This document shows, in pieces, positions 5,224 to 6,330 of a stretch of 6,330 nt of DNA. Positions within the stretch are counted from its first letter, which is position 1. The number at the start of each line of letters is the position of its first letter. Both the position numbers and the translations under genes were made by a program. The notes beneath the pieces were generated by a model. The model saw only the letters and a list, made by a program, of their open reading frames with translations, searched no databases and had not been told where the DNA came from. The DNA is from Chryseobacterium gleum (GTDB taxonomy: Bacteria > Bacteroidota > Bacteroidia > UBA10329), in contig CAMCFW010000134.1 in NCBI GenBank assembly GCA_945874195.1, positions 1-6,330 on the forward strand, written 5' to 3'.

Positions 5224-6330
5224 ATGTTCCTGATCTACGACACGGAGACCACAGGTCTGCCCAAAGACTACAACGCCCCTCTGACCGATGCCGACAATTG
5301 GCCCAGATTGGTTCAGTTGGCTTGGCAGTTACATGCCGCAGACGGTTCGCTCATCGAAGCACAGAATTTCATTGTCCGGCCTGATGGATTCGATATTCCA
5401 TACAACTCCGAAAAGATCCATGGAATTTCGACACAGAAAGCACTGAAGGAAGGTATTCCCCTTGCGGAAGCCTTAGACCGTTTTTCCGAGGTGCTCAATC
5501 GGACCACCATCGTTGCAGGACACAATATTGAATTCGACATCAACATCCTGGGTGCCGAATACATGCGGGTCGGCAGTTCGGAACCCATTACACGCTTCTC
5601 AACGCTCGACACCAAGAACGAATCGACCGATTTTTGCGCCATTCCAGGCGGGAAAGGAGGCAAGTTCAAATGGCCGAAACTCAGCGAACTTCATGTAAAA
5701 CTTTTCGGGGAGGAATTTGACGAGGCTCACAATGCCGCAGCCGATGTGGCTGCAACTGCCCGCTGCTTCCTCGAGCTGATCCGACTACAGGTAATCCCCA
5801 CCAGCAGATCAGGTCTTTCGCCCAAAGAATTTGAAACTTTCAGATCTGTCAATCCATCGCCATTCAAGGCCGAAAGCATTGAAGTTGGAAGTCAGGTGGC
5901 CGATTCGAAGAAGAAAATTGAACAACGACCCGAAACGAAGGTCTCTTCAGTCGAAATTGAGCACGAATTTGCCCACCTACACTGCCATTCTCAGTTCAGT
6001 GTGCTTCAGGCCACCATCGACATAAAGAACCTCGTGAACCGAGCGGTGGAATTCGGCATGCCTGCCGTGGCACTTACAGACCACGCCAACATGTTCGGCA
6101 CCTTTCACTTCGTCAATGAAATTGAGACAGCAAATGCATGTATAGCCGAACACAACGCTAAAGTTGAAGAGGGAAAAGCAGCACGTCCGCTAAAAAACCC
6201 CATCAAAGGCATTGTGGGTTGCGAATTCTATGTGACGGATGATCACCGTGACCGCAGCAAACAACAGAACGGCTTTCAGACCGTTCTATTGGCCAAGAAC
6301 AAGAAAGGCTATCACAATCTGGCCAAGCTC
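5224..6330 (+). CDS. dnaE: DNA polymerase III alpha subunit with fused N-terminal DEDDh 3'-5' exonuclease (truncated by window edge)
   Basis: ATG 5224 opens a frame of 369 codons running off the right edge. An in-frame TAA at 5203-5205 and no start codon in between fix the start. Residues 1-185 are a DnaQ-like exonuclease with every catalytic residue present: D6 and E8 (DTET), D105 (HNIEFD, 100-105), H169 and D174 (EAHNAAAD). About 60 residues of polar linker follow. The PHP domain begins near 248 with FAHLHCHSQFSVLQA (249-263), then TDHANMFG (285-292) and GCEFY (332-336); its metal-binding His-x-His is intact, unlike in E. coli DnaE. The polymerase palm lies beyond the window. Family knowledge: DnaE is the replicative polymerase, and fusion with an epsilon-like proofreading domain N-terminal to PHP is found in many Bacteroidota. 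This differs from PolC, where the exonuclease is inserted within PHP. The gene diverges from rpsP. Confidence 0.95.
   Translation, partial: MFLIYDTETTGLPKDYNAPLTDADNWPRLVQLAWQLHAADGSLIEAQNFIVRPDGFDIPYNSEKIHGISTQKALKEGIPLAEALDRFSEVLNRTTIVAGHNIEFDINILGAEYMRVGSSEPITRFSTLDTKNESTDFCAIPGGKGGKFKWPKLSELHVKLFGEEFDEAHNAAADVAATARCFLELIRLQVIPTSRSGLSPKEFETFRSVNPSPFKAESIEVGSQVADSKKKIEQRPETKVSSVEIEHEFAHLHCHSQFSVLQATIDIKNLVNRAVEFGMPAVALTDHANMFGTFHFVNEIETANACIAEHNAKVEEGKAARPLKNPIKGIVGCEFYVTDDHRDRSKQQNGFQTVLLAKNKKGYHNLAKL

Noticed and set aside
5142..5384. 80-codon rightward frame overlapping the start of dnaE
   Set aside because: It occupies a different frame from the fused exonuclease, whose catalytic motifs are unmistakable, and its own translation looks random.
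1..6330. CRISPR array, tRNA or rRNA gene, transposase, toxin-antitoxin or defence cluster
   Set aside because: No regularly spaced direct repeats, cloverleaf-like segments or relevant protein motifs were seen. The window reads as core chromosomal housekeeping DNA.

Overview
The window looks like chromosomal DNA from a member of the Bacteroidota, probably Flavobacteriales-like, although the order is an inference. Four things point there: a TonB-dependent receptor with an N-terminal carboxypeptidase-regulatory-like domain, a DUF3822 gene next to rsmD, a DNA polymerase III alpha subunit with a proofreading exonuclease fused to its N-terminus, and promoter -7 boxes close to the Bacteroidetes TAnnTTTG pattern. 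Shine-Dalgarno sequences are mostly absent, as is usual for the phylum.

Layout: (1) 1-485, minus strand: the first 161 codons of an outer-membrane TonB-dependent receptor, cut by the window edge. (2) 486-681: a divergent intergenic region with a near-palindrome beside the receptor start and a candidate promoter for the rightward genes. (3) 682-2823, plus strand: a tight three-gene cluster of a three-helix membrane protein of unknown function, a DUF3822 protein, and the 16S rRNA methyltransferase RsmD. (4) 2812-4638, minus strand: an rpsP-rimM-trmN6 operon (ribosomal protein bS16 with a long acidic tail, the 30S maturation factor RimM, and a TrmN6-type tRNA N6-adenine methyltransferase), with a plausible promoter in front of rpsP. 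Its last gene meets rsmD tail to tail, and both stop codons lie within a 12-nt overlap. (5) 4639-5223: a 585-nt divergent intergenic region with a large imperfect hairpin that resembles a dispersed palindromic repeat, a second G/C palindrome, a possible 23-codon hydrophobic peptide and a further inverted repeat. (6) 5224-6330, plus strand: the first 369 codons of dnaE, covering the fused DEDDh exonuclease and the start of the PHP domain.

Most of the named genes serve translation (ribosome assembly, rRNA and tRNA modification) or replication. This is core chromosome rather than a mobile or defence island. I found no CRISPR array, transposase, tRNA, rRNA or convincing new multi-gene system. The parts most worth a second look are the palindromic element in the rpsP-dnaE intergenic region, the small hydrophobic ORF beside it, and the unexplained membrane protein and DUF3822 pair co-oriented with rsmD.
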